From Ostrinia nubilalis (Eukaryota > Arthropoda > Insecta > Lepidoptera > Crambidae): a stretch of 64,000 nt of DNA. The position numbers and the translations under genes were made by a program. The stretch covers positions 11,167,501 through 11,231,500 of the forward strand of contig NC_087093.1 of assembly GCF_963855985.1 (NCBI RefSeq), in the 5' to 3' direction. The notes under the pieces were generated by a model. The model was not told the DNA's origin and made no database searches. It saw only the letters and a program-made list of their open reading frames with translations. Positions 36,006 through 46,653 of this stretch are shown in pieces (the stretch's first letter is position 1; each line of letters starts with the position of its first letter).

Positions 36006-38461
36006 ACTACTTAAATTCCTTAAATAATCATATTGTCACAACATAGAAAAGAAGCAACTAACTTTTTACGTTATTTATTTGACCAAAACTAGTAAATGAT
36101 ACTAATGCAAGGCTTGTTAGTTACCATGGACTTTTTGCGTAAGATTTGAGTAGGTAATTGTATTAAATTAGGTATATTTTACAGTCAATTTAGCTAATTG
36201 ACGTCATCGTTGGGTTTCTTTGCTAATGGACAGCATAATAGTATATCCAGTTCAGAGTCAATAGTTACCTGCTTCCTTTAGCTAGTAGAGAATGCCGATT
36301 TTGAAATGAATATAGAGTTTTCTTCGAAGGCTCATGATTTTGAACTTGGCCTGACAGATTCTTATCGTCAAAGGTCTCTAGGTAGTTATCTTATTGTTAA
36401 TCTGATATTGTAGTCACTTTTTAAAAGCATAAAAAACACGAATTTTACTTATCATTCCAACCAGTCTAGACTTCTAAAGCTCACGATCAGTAAAAGGATT
36501 TATAACTTATCACTAATCAATCTAGTTTTTAAGCCAATTCTAATCTTTGCCGTCTCCATTCAACCTAAGGGATTTGGAATAGGTAATTTGTTTTAATCAC
36601 AACGAGAAAGCTCTTGGCCTGCATCTCACTTTACGGAAAATGATGATCGGGCCGAACTTAGAAGCGAGTTTCATTCGCAATCCTCAATCACAGAGGAACT
36701 GGCTATCTGACCTCCAACTGCCGGAACACAACGATGCTGTAACATTGTTGTTATGGCGACAGACTTAGGGAAGATGGTGGTAGCTAGCCAGGCAGATTTA
36801 GAACAAGCCATATCTTTCTTATTGCTATAAGAAACATATCAATCTAAAAAATTCTTAAAATATTCTTTATCTTTGAAATGTTTGTGCCTACCATGGAAAG
36901 CGTCTGTTAGGGATTATCGACGATCGATGTGTATAATAATCTGTTAATTCAATAGCTTCCTTCCTATTTCCTATTTATATCTGACAAATTCTTTTGTGAG
37001 AAATTTCGACATCCGCCGACGTTAAATGAAACAGGAAGCTTTAATTAAGGGGATGTAATAATTTTTTTAAGCGTTAGGAACTTGTTACTGGCAACATACT
37101 TAACTTGAATTTGATACGTCTAACTATTTTGAACTAAACTTTAATGGAAATGGCTAAATCGTATCATTAGTTGCGTATCAGTTTAATTCGTCCAAGGTAT
37201 CAGTGTACAAGAAATGCGTTAGTCAGGTCAACATTTTGCTGCTGCATGCTCCCGCTTGTCTAGAATGTTTGCTCAATGTTGATTTAGTCGATTTTCTCCT
37301 GATGGAAACATTGTTAGAGCAGATGCTGCGAAAACTAGGTATACAAGATATAGAAAAACTTGACTAAATCACCTGTAGCAAATTGAATAAGCTTTATTTG
37401 GTTCATAGTAGTCATGTCACTAGGACGCATAGTTTCCGAGGATTAAGCGAAAAACCGAAAAATTGTACCTTTAACCTTTAGTTGTATTTAAGGGAAAAAT
37501 CCATTAAAAATAGTAGTTAGCTTTTTTTTTCAGTACTGACAGAATTTCGTCTTCCTTCTCACGTGTTTGGTAACGGTAGAGTTAAGGGGAGCGATATTAA
37601 AACCAAACAGCCATAGTCTTAATACTACGCTATTGGTAGGTACATTATTTTGATTTCAATAAATAAAATCAGTTTCTGAGTTGAGTTATCCGCAACACAA
37701 CCGAAACCGCCATTATATAAGTAAATGTGTATCGTAATTTTGGTAATTATACGTTCTCCTCTCCAGTAGCCTGTACGATTCTGGCCTTTATTACTATTTT
37801 AGTAAGAGCTTGCTTGGTGAATCTTGAGTACCTAAAGACATCTAACTTTGTATACCTACTTATATTTACTTACTTGGCGTGCTATCAGAGGAATGCGGTC
37901 GCTCGCGGACGTAGCTGTTTATTATGTTATGTGAACTCATGTGTTAATGAATCATTTGCTTTATCAATCACTGTGTTCATAGAGGTGTACCTAGTTAAAT
38001 AGGTGTTGTCTACTTGAATTCCAATAAAGGCTCATTCTTGTGACAAGATGACAGTGTTCTTCCTGACTTCCTAATTCTCTGAATGAACGCTATCTAGCTC
38101 TACCTCTAGAAATATAGCCGGATAGCAGGGCCCCGTGTTCCGAGCTCTATCGGACCACTCCAGTGATTAAGTTTTTATTGCATTAGTGATGACAGATGAT
38201 GGCTTTGATTTGATGGCTTGTTGTTGCCTACGTTCAAGCAACTTCAAAGTATTAATTTCCTGCATTCCTTCTTAATTACGTGTCACTAAGACAAGGCAAG
38301 ATTTCTGAAGTCATTAAGATGTTATTACCTACATACATTAGAATGTTCATTGTGAAATTGCTTACCCCAACTGTCAGGACTAACCAGTTTTGAATCGATT
38401 TAGTGGTTTGTCTTTAAGACTACTGCAATGGTGCCATTAGTTCCCTTCTGGATAAAGTTAG
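36006..38461 (-). other. no gene seen, probable 5' intron of expanded
   Basis: AT-rich with no convincing exon or repeat structure. The 37727-38002 frame has no recognisable domain and AT-driven codon use. Confidence 0.35.
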
Positions 38462-39010
38462 GATGTCTCGGGCAGGCGCGCGCCGCGAGCATGGTGCCTG
38501 GTGGCTGCTCTAGAGGAAGGGCGCGCAGGGTCAGCGTCCGCGGCGCGATCCGCGCGGGCGCACGGAATTCGAGCTATGCGTATAAAATGAAAGTGGCCGC
38601 ATCGTGAAAGCGCGCGCATCCAATGCGCCGTCCATAACGCCGAGGGTGTGCACAGAACTCACCATGAATAGACAAATCCAAGCCGCCGAATGTAAACACA
38701 AAATCCGTTGGTAAACCGCATCCATTGGCACTTCACTTCACTGAGGTTGCGCGATCTCGGCGGTGCGGCGGCACTGGCTCTCGCGGCGCACTGAGGCCAT
38801 GAGCGCGCAAGAACGACTGAGCGGCAGCGCGGGCCGCGGGCGCGTGGGTCGGGCTCGGGCTCGGCGAAGGCACGCGCGGGGCGCGGTGGAATGCGGCAAG
38901 ATAGTGGCGCGGCGCGGACCGGCCCGGAGCCGCCAGAGCCTCCTTGTGTACTGCGCGCGCGACTCGGCGGCGGCGTCGCGGCCGGAATGCAAGCGGTCAA
39001 CTTCTGCCCA
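38462..39010 (-). promoter_or_regulatory. CpG-rich block, probable expanded promoter/5'UTR exon
   Basis: About 550 bp of very GC- and CpG-rich sequence in an AT-rich setting. On the minus strand a strong donor, ATG|GTGAGT, ends a putative exon at 38663. Spliced to the acceptor at about 32028 it would form the 5'UTR of expanded across a 6.6-kb intron. In that arrangement the ATG at 38725 opens a 23-codon upstream frame that stops just before the expanded start. None of the three frames of this exon extends the expanded protein. Frames on both strands here are compositional. Confidence 0.5.
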
Positions 39011-40668
39011 TTAAAATGAATACAATTTCCAAATGTCCAGAGTGAGGCCCCAGACGAGCCTGACCCGGCTTGCTTCTTATCTTTTTGTCACTAGGGGTTT
39101 ATGATTTTGAGTAAATGATCCGTTTATATTGATATTGTTACCGCGTATGGATACTTTTGTAACTACCTATAACATTATTCGGAAATCGTACTACTGAAAG
39201 CTAAAATACATAATTTACTTACCTAATTTCCCTTAATAAACTTACAGGAATTCGGTCGGAAGCGGTTTTAAATAGAAACATGTTGAATTAATTCAGCCCA
39301 ATTCAATCTTGCAAGAAAAAGACATAAACGCATTAGCCGCCGTAATTTATCTAGGTTTTAAAATTTTAAATAAATGATTTTTAAAGATGATTCCACCTTT
39401 TATTACTAATGAATATTTTAATGACATATTAGATTCCTTTCCATAGAACCTGTTTCATAAAACAAGAAATAAATAAGATGTGAGATAATTTAGTATCTAA
39501 ACGCGACACGGTGCATACCGAGTTGAAGTGACATAGCGGTTCATAGCTCATAATAATTACCATGACTATCATCACCTTTGACTGAGACAAATAACTTACT
39601 ATTTGCGTCATTCGTTAATTACTCGAGCTGGTAGAGCAGCTTTAGATGAGCGGATACACGATATTCCACGTGTAACGTTTGTTTCGCAAATAATTTGTAC
39701 ATACATTTTCAAGTTACTGGATCTTTTTCAATAGGTAACGAAAGTAGCAAAAACAGTGATTATTTTATCTAACTAAGCTTAACAACTGCAAAATGATAAC
39801 ATGCTGGAAAGTAGCTGTACCTACTATGGTTCTGGTATGTTTTTTTACTAAAGCTCGTCGTACCTAAAATAAGAATACCGCTTAGACTACGAAGTTTCCG
39901 AAAATCTTGCCAAGTCTAGAGCTGATGGAAGTTTGAAAAGGAGTAGGTACCTACCTAAAATAGTAGAGTCCATAGCCATAGGTAAGATCTACGTCTTCGA
40001 TCGATAATGGAGCATTGGTAATAGAGTCGCATTGAGATTGATAGAGTTACAAAATTATAACCATATTCTGCTGGATGAGAAATGCGATATAGTTCTCCTA
40101 TCTCCTTACCACAACATGTCCTGGCGATTGGTGACAATGGTAGCTGCTCACGTTCGGTTCATAAGAGTATGATCATTATTGATATTAAGGATTCAAAAGA
40201 AATGGGCAGCAGGAATGAATGTAACGATGATGGCAGTTTTAATGCGACTGATAAGTGAGTAGACTAGAGACTCATGAGACCGGGGATCTCGACTCGGTAT
40301 TAACGCTAAAAGACGGCTAGCCTCTGGCTTTACTAATCTATTTGCGGGTTCGATTCCCGGGGATGAGAATGATAAGCACAAACATTTTAGCGTACCTACT
40401 TAAGTACCTACCTATTTCTATTTCATTAGTTGTCATTGTTATTACACAAAGCATTTTAGGGTTGGTGTGGTGCTTATGTGGTGTGGTAGTTTGATTTTAA
40501 TTTTGTTCAATGAACGAACAATGTTACCGCTCACTGTTTGAGATCATTGCAGTGAGCAAACCAATCATTGCGGGATTTATTTTATTTATTTATGCTATAA
40601 GTACATAGTATAGGTAGTATCTTTAAAATAAAATGTAAACTTGGATAATGGGCATGATCAATCTTATA
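39011..40668. other. intergenic with a tRNA B-box-like fragment
   Basis: No gene seen. At 40347-40357 GGTTCGATTCC is a perfect Pol III B box, about 30 nt after TAGCCTCTGG, which resembles an A box. This suggests a tRNA-derived SINE fragment on the plus strand, about 40310-40365. Confidence 0.35.
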
Positions 40669-40869
40669 TCTATATATATAAAAGAAAGTCGTGTTAGTTA
40701 CTCCACTTATAACTCAAGAACGGCTGAACCGATTTAGCTGAAAATTGTCAGGGAGGTAGTTTAGAGCCAGGAGAAGGACATAGGATACTTTTTATCCCGT
40801 TCGAAATTAAAAAAAAAGTCTGCTTATTTATTGCCATTAAGGCGGAACAAAGTTCGCCGGGTCAGCTAG
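40669..40869 (+). mobile_element. non-autonomous Helitron, copy 1 of a tandem pair
   Basis: Starts TC after a host A and ends CTAG before T. Just inside the 3' end is the hairpin GGCGGAACAAAGTTCGCC followed 11 nt later by the end, the classical Helitron terminus. About 200 bp, no coding capacity. Confidence 0.85.
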
Positions 40870-41067
40870 TATATATATAAAAGAAAGTCGTGTTAGTTAC
40901 TCCACTTATAACTCAAGAACGGCTGAACCGATTTAGCTGAAAATTGTTAGGGAGGTAGTTTAGAGCCAGGAGAAGGACATAGGATACTTTTTATCCCATT
41001 CGAAATAAAAAAAAAGTCTGCTTATTTATTGCCATTAAGGCGGAACAATGTTCGCCGGGTCAGCTAG
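40870..41067 (+). mobile_element. non-autonomous Helitron, copy 2 of a tandem pair
   Basis: Joined directly to copy 1 with no spacer. Copy 2 starts TATATATATAAAAGAAAG, lacks the 5' TC, and ends CTAG before T at 41068. It differs from copy 1 at only a few positions (for example GTCAGGG/GTTAGGG, AACAAAG/AACAATG), so the pair arose recently. Confidence 0.85.
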
Positions 41068-41202
41068 TTAAACATAAATGTAGGTATATAACTACAATAC
41101 TGCCCCCCTAAACTAAACTATTACTAAGGTATCGTTAACCACGTGTTATCCATGTTAAAACTGTAGGTGACTTTGTGGGCGTATTAAATAAATATAAATT
41201 CT

Positions 41203-41988
41203 CCAATGAGGATCAGTACCTACTGTTGTAGAAAATTCAATAAAACTAGTATCTACGTTAATCTTTAAGACATAAGAAAGATATATCTTTTTGAATTATC
41301 CAAATCGGACCATTACTTACGAAGATATTAAGTAATAAACATAGGCCGTTTTTGCCGCTAAAAGACAACGTACGCAGGGCCGCTTGACGTCACTATATCC
41401 GAATCGAGCGCCGCCGGCGTACTATTGGGATGGAAAATATTTTTTTCCAGCTAAACTATCAGTTTTAGAAAAAAACTTTTAATTACATTTATTCATCAAA
41501 ATAAAATAACCTATCGACCAGTAATTTTTAAAAATAAAAATTGTGAAAAATAAGTATCGCTATGTCCAAAAACCACATTTTTTATAGGATTCGATGGAAT
41601 GCGGAGACGCGGTTGGGGTGAGTGTAACTTTATGATTGTTTGTATTGAACATAATAATACATAATATGAGTGCTAATACTCAGTTTCTGGCCTAGGGGGG
41701 GGAGGGGATAAGTCATACCCAGCTTATAGCCTGGGGGGAGGGGCAAGCCTTACCCAGCTTCTGGCCTTGGTAAGAGGGGGGGAGAGGCAAGTCATACCCT
41801 ACCCAGTTTCTGGCCTAGGGGGGGGGGGGGGTAGTCATACCCAGCTTCTGGCAGAAGTCATAACCAGTTTCTGGTTCTGGCCTGGGGGGGGGGGGGGGTA
41901 AGTCATACCCAGCTTCTGCCCTAGGGGGAGTCATACCCAGCTTATGCTTATGGCCTGGGGGGAGGGGCAAGCCTTACCCAGCTTCTGG

Positions 41989-42019
<31 letters not shown>

Positions 42020-42804
42020 TAAATCATACCCGACTTCTGGCCGAGGGGGAAGTCATGCCCAGCTTATGACCTGGGGAGAGGAGATGGACGGGGGAGTCAT
42101 ACCCAGCTTATAGGCTAGGATTAAATAGATTTCCAGGAGGGAGCAGCTGGCCCGCCCATGGGAACGGCGAATAGATAGGTAGGTACGTAGGTTTAACTCA
42201 GAAAAACTAAATAACAGGTAGGTATTGCGTGTACATCGAAATGATCTTCATAGCAATGTCTTGTAGCCTAGGCAGAGTGTATCTGCCTCAGCTATACTTA
42301 TTGTTAGAAGTAAATAAATTAATATTTATACATTTTTATATTTTACTTGGACGAAGATATGACTCTTAACAACACTTATGAACACTTTATTTGAATAAAT
42401 CGCCAAATATACCACCGCGGAGACCCTAATCGCGTCTCCGCGTTCCATTGAATCCTATGAGCGTATGGATTTTTTGCGATATTTTTCACAATTTCTATTT
42501 TAAAAAATTACCTATCGATAGCTTACTTTATTCTGATGAATAAATGTCATAATAAGTTTTTCTCTAAAACTGATAGTTTGGCTAGAAAAAAATATTTTCT
42601 ATCCACGCAGTACGCCGGCAGCGTTCGGATCGGATATAGTGACGTCTTCGGTCCCGCGCCGGGCGGTCAGTGAACTTTTTTAGTAATTTGGCCATAACTT
42701 CGTTAATTTTTGTCGTAGAACAAAAATTTTTGGACTGTATATTAAGGATTTCTTAGACCTATAAATCTGCATTCACAGCTAAAAATCGAAATGATCCTCA
42801 TTGG
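41203..42804. mobile_element. 1.6-kb foldback element with G-rich loop
   Basis: Outer ends CCAATGAGGATCA are inverted at 41203 and 42804. Inner arms, about 41345-41630 and 42415-42670, are largely complementary (for example GACGTCACTATATCCGA and GGAATGCGGAGACGCG with their complements). The loop is a G-rich minisatellite. No coding frame and no certain target duplication. Confidence 0.75.
41690..42120. repeat. G-rich minisatellite
   Basis: About ten irregular units of roughly 30-45 bp, each a run of G (5 to 29) followed by AAGTCATACCCAGCTTCTGG or a close variant. The longest homopolymer is 29 G at 41991-42019. Such runs are likely to form G-quadruplexes and are easy to miscount in sequencing, so the exact length is uncertain. 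Confidence 0.9.
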
Positions 42805-43093
42805 AATAGCTCACAGTTTGATTGAAACCAAGATGAAACCCCATAGAGGGTTAATAACTCTATGTGAAACCCTGATGAAACCTCAACCTGCTAGTGAGAA
42901 AGAAAATTCTATCATGGCAATAAATGTAACATTTTTACAACTTGCAGCATTTTTTTGCCAGTGATGTGTGTTAGAATATTTCGAATGACTAATCGATAAA
43001 TCGATTGTTTTCTGATGGTCTGAAGTTTTAATTCAGCAAAACTAAAATGACAAGTAAATATTAAAAATGATATTGTGATTATACTTCCTACTT

Positions 43094-43463
43094 TCTACTA
43101 ATATTATAAAGGCGAAAGTTTGGATGTCTGGATGTCATGATATCTGGATGTCTGGATGTTTGTTACTCTTTCACGCAAAAACTACAGAACGGATTTTGTT
43201 GAAACTTTACAGTATTATTGTTTATAACCCAGATTAACATATAGGCTATATTTTATGACGATATGTGACAAATACATTTCAATTAATAAATAAGACGTGT
43301 CGAAAAAGCGCCATCTATTGTCATTGGTTAAAATCTACAGCGCAGGACAAACTACTGTTTTAGACGTTCGTAAATATTCATGCCGTGAAACGCCATCTAT
43401 CAACATGATATCTAAAGGGGGTAAAACGAGGTCCACGCGTACGAAGTTGCGGGCGGACGCTGG
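43094..43463 (+). mobile_element. Helitron-like element
   Basis: Begins TCTACTAATATTATAAAG and ends GCGGGCGGACGCTGG before T, the pattern of the short Lepidoptera Helitrons that end in a GC-rich hairpin and CTRR. It contains a small GGATGTCT repeat near 43125-43160. The frame 43297-43479 falls mostly inside it and is not a gene. The 5' host base is T rather than A, so the boundary is less certain. Confidence 0.55.
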
Positions 43464-43978
43464 TATCCAATATGTTTAAAAATGACTCGCTGTTTAAATA
43501 AGAATAAAAGCTACACGTTTCAGCCGAATGCTGTGGTATCGGCTAGTTTTCACTTTGAATCAAAAGTGTATTCTGATGCGCTGTTGATAGTATATTCAAA
43601 TACATCTAAGAAGTATTTTATTATCAAATTGATATTTTGAGAAAACATACGTATATACTAGTGCATTAAGCATTGTTATGGTGAAAATAAGATATTATCA
43701 AAATGAATCTACTTAATTTTACAATCGACTCCGTAATGATAAATCGAGTTACACACCACACTATTTTCAAATAAAACCCATGACATTGACACTTGACTGA
43801 CAGTGACGACAATAGTGATTTGACAGGAGTGCTAAGCCGAATTGGCCGAATGCCGAAGTTTGCTTTTAATTAGAAATGTAAATACTTTTGTTTTTTGTTA
43901 ACCCTGTTACACTCTGTCAAAGCTGTTTACGTGACATTGGCGAAATCATGGTTCTCAATACCAAGTCGTTGCCAAAAT

Positions 43979-43997
43979 GAAAGAAGAAGAAGAAGTT
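43979..43997 (+). repeat. (AAG)n microsatellite
   Basis: A short AAG run following CGTTGCCAAAATGA. In this genome such tails end LINE copies, so this may be a very short LINE 3' end. It lies just upstream of the TMEM62-like gene. Confidence 0.5.
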
Positions 43998-44102
43998 TTG
44001 GATTTTTAGTCTTGCGATTTAGAATTTTGGATAAATTAAATTAGTTTTATCTAGACTGAATTAATTTTTATTGTGCTATTAAATGGTTTAGTTAGTTACA
44101 AA

Positions 44103-46653
44103 ATGATCTTATCTAAGGCTACTATTTCTCTATTGTGTTTATTGTTATTATTGTCCATTTTTATGGCCAATTTATTGAACATAATCGCTACGGATCATAA
44201 TTTTTACATTGAAAACAAAAATGAGGGAATCAATCATACGAAATACTTAAGTAATAAGTTCGGGCAGATAGGCGACTCCAACAATAATATTATTTGGTTC
44301 TTGCAGGTGAGTAGGTACTTAATTTATAACAAATTGTGTAGTGATTGGTAGAACAAAGATCATTGTCCCTTTGTTTGGTTGGTTGCTACGTCAGATATGT
44401 TATCAGAAGTACTATTGAAGTTTTACAAACTGAGTAATAGTTGTATGATATTGCCTATCTTATGTGACTTGTCTATTATTGATTCACAGATTTCTGATAT
44501 TCATATAAGTATATTCCGGGATCCAGGGAGAATATCGCAGTTCCAACAATTCTGCGACAGCACAGTTAGAAGGATCAAACCCATGTTAGTCCTGGCCACA
44601 GGAGATTTGACCGACGCAAAAGCCAAAGACAATTTGGGCAGCTCTCAAGTTAAGAAAGAGTGGATATACTACCACAATATTATCAAAGAATCGGGTGTCA
44701 CTGATGAAACAGTGTGGTTGGATATCAGAGGAAATCATGGTAATTAATTACATTTTTCAACATTTAATCAAACCAAATAGTCATAAAACTACAAAATAGC
44801 TTAACTTCATTAATTGTTGTTGTAAATGTAACTTTATGATGCTAATAAGTATAAAATGATAATATACATTTGTATTTATCTTCAGTAAATAAGTTAATGA
44901 GACAAGTACATTTTTATGATGCAACGTAAACATATTTTGACTGGACTTTTTTATTGCAGATAATTTTAACATCAAGACAATAAATTCTCAAGAGAACTAT
45001 TTTAGAAATTATTCAGTACAAGGGTCTACTCATGCTAAATCCTATGTGCATTATGAACACAGAAATGGAGTCAATGTAGCCTTCTTAGGCATAGATGCCT
45101 GTCCGGAACCTGGATTGAGGAGGCCGTTTAACTTTATCGGTATCTTAGACGCTGAAGAACAACAAAAATTACAGAAATTAAAAACGGAGGCTGAAGCTAA
45201 ATCAGACCATATAATTTGGTTTGGACACTATCCAACATCATGTATATTATCACTTAAACATGAAAACCAAAGATTAAACCTAAGAGAGCTTATGGGCAGT
45301 ACCCAAGCCTCGCAGGTGTATGTATGCGGCCATTTACATGCCATGGGAGGTCTAGTCCCAAGAATGTATACTAAACAAAGAAGAGGCTACTTGGAGCTAG
45401 AATTGGGTGATTGGAAAGACAACAGGATGTTTCGATTAGCCGCAATTGATCATGGCATTTTCTCATTTGTGGACCAAAAACACAATACTTGGCCTTTAGT
45501 TTTAGTCACAAATCCGAAGCATGCACGTTATGCTATGGCTGGTCGTGAACCATTACAGTTGATATTAGAGTCGACACATATTCGAATATTAGCTTTTAGC
45601 GATGTGGAAATCGAAACTGTAAAGATTTCCTTTGACAAAGAGAGTTGGATGAAATGTAAAGTTGCTAAAGCACCGCTCTATGTGTGCCAATGGCTGCCAC
45701 ACTTGTTCAGTATTGGGCTACATTATTTGTATGTGACAGTGACTGATGAAGTGGGGAAAGAAGTTGTACTGGAACATCCATTTTCTTTGGATGGGTCTTT
45801 GGTGAACTTTGAAGTAACACCACGGATTCTACTTATGCTTGATGCTGGTGCTGTAGTAAGTTAAATGTGATTGTTTGTCCACTTAAGTTTCCTTTAAGAA
45901 TGTGACATATATTTTAATATATTTTTTTTACAGTTTCAGACAATATTTGCAACTCTACTATTGGTTAATGTAATTCCTCTGCTTGTTCTACGATTACAAA
46001 AAAGGCCACCCAGATACCGACGAAAGTTCGGTAGTCATGTACTTCGAAGAGTGTGGTTACTGAGCAAAATCGACAGAATATTTTATCCAATTGTTTTGTA
46101 TACATTATACACGCCATTTGGACCCTGGGCAATTGGTGAACTGATTGATGGATATGTGGGCGTAATTTTTGCTTGGGGTATAATCATAAAAGGAGCTTTC
46201 TTACCTGAACCGTTCACATATATGTATGGAAGTGTACAGTTGATGTTTGTGCAGCTACCACTTGTCTTCGTGTTGGCATACTGCTTGGAGACTCGACTGT
46301 TTAGTCCAACCGTAAGGGGAATAAAAAGGTTGATAAAGAATTTACCTTTTGTCTTTTTGCTGTCTATACAATTTTTGCTGGCTTATTTCTTCTGGCTGGA
46401 GTATGGGACAATGGCTTTCGTGTTTGGACCTCTCAGGACGTGGAGTATATTCCTCAGCATATTGCTGTGGTATAAAGTTTGGACATTGCCTCCAGAATAT
46501 TGCAGGTAACTGTCAAAGATTTTTTTGAAAACAATATTATTAACTTCCATTAAATATCAATTCTTATTTCTGCATGAATTGAAAGAACTAATAGTTATTT
46601 TATTCTTTTTCTGTTTCAGGAAACTATCAAATCTGAATGATTTACCTTCATAG
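44103..46653 (+). CDS. TMEM62-like metallophosphatase membrane protein
   Basis: Five exons: 44103-44306, 44490-44739, 44960-45855, 45934-46505 and 46620-46653; phases agree, 651 residues (the human protein is about the same length). An N-terminal hydrophobic segment (about 8-26) is followed by a calcineurin-like phosphoesterase domain. Its metal-binding motifs are all visible: SDIH (70-73), TGDLTD (about 105-110), GNHD (149-152, created by the exon 2/3 junction), GHYP and CGHLH. Several hydrophobic membrane spans follow in exons 4 and 5. The substrate of this family is not known to me. The start was set at the second in-frame candidate, the first true ATG, which exposes the hydrophobic leader. 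The last coding exon is only 34 nt. Confidence 0.92.

Noticed and set aside
38659..39014. Overlapping long frames on both strands in the CpG-rich block
   Set aside because: High GC removes stop codons in all frames. The products are low-complexity Arg/Ala/Pro sequences, and none joins in phase to expanded.
41690..42120. Telomere-like or CRISPR-like array
   Set aside because: Units are irregular and G-run based, with no conserved repeat/spacer alternation and no insect TTAGG telomere motif.
43297..43479. 60-codon plus-strand frame
   Set aside because: Lies mostly inside a Helitron-like element and has no protein-family features.
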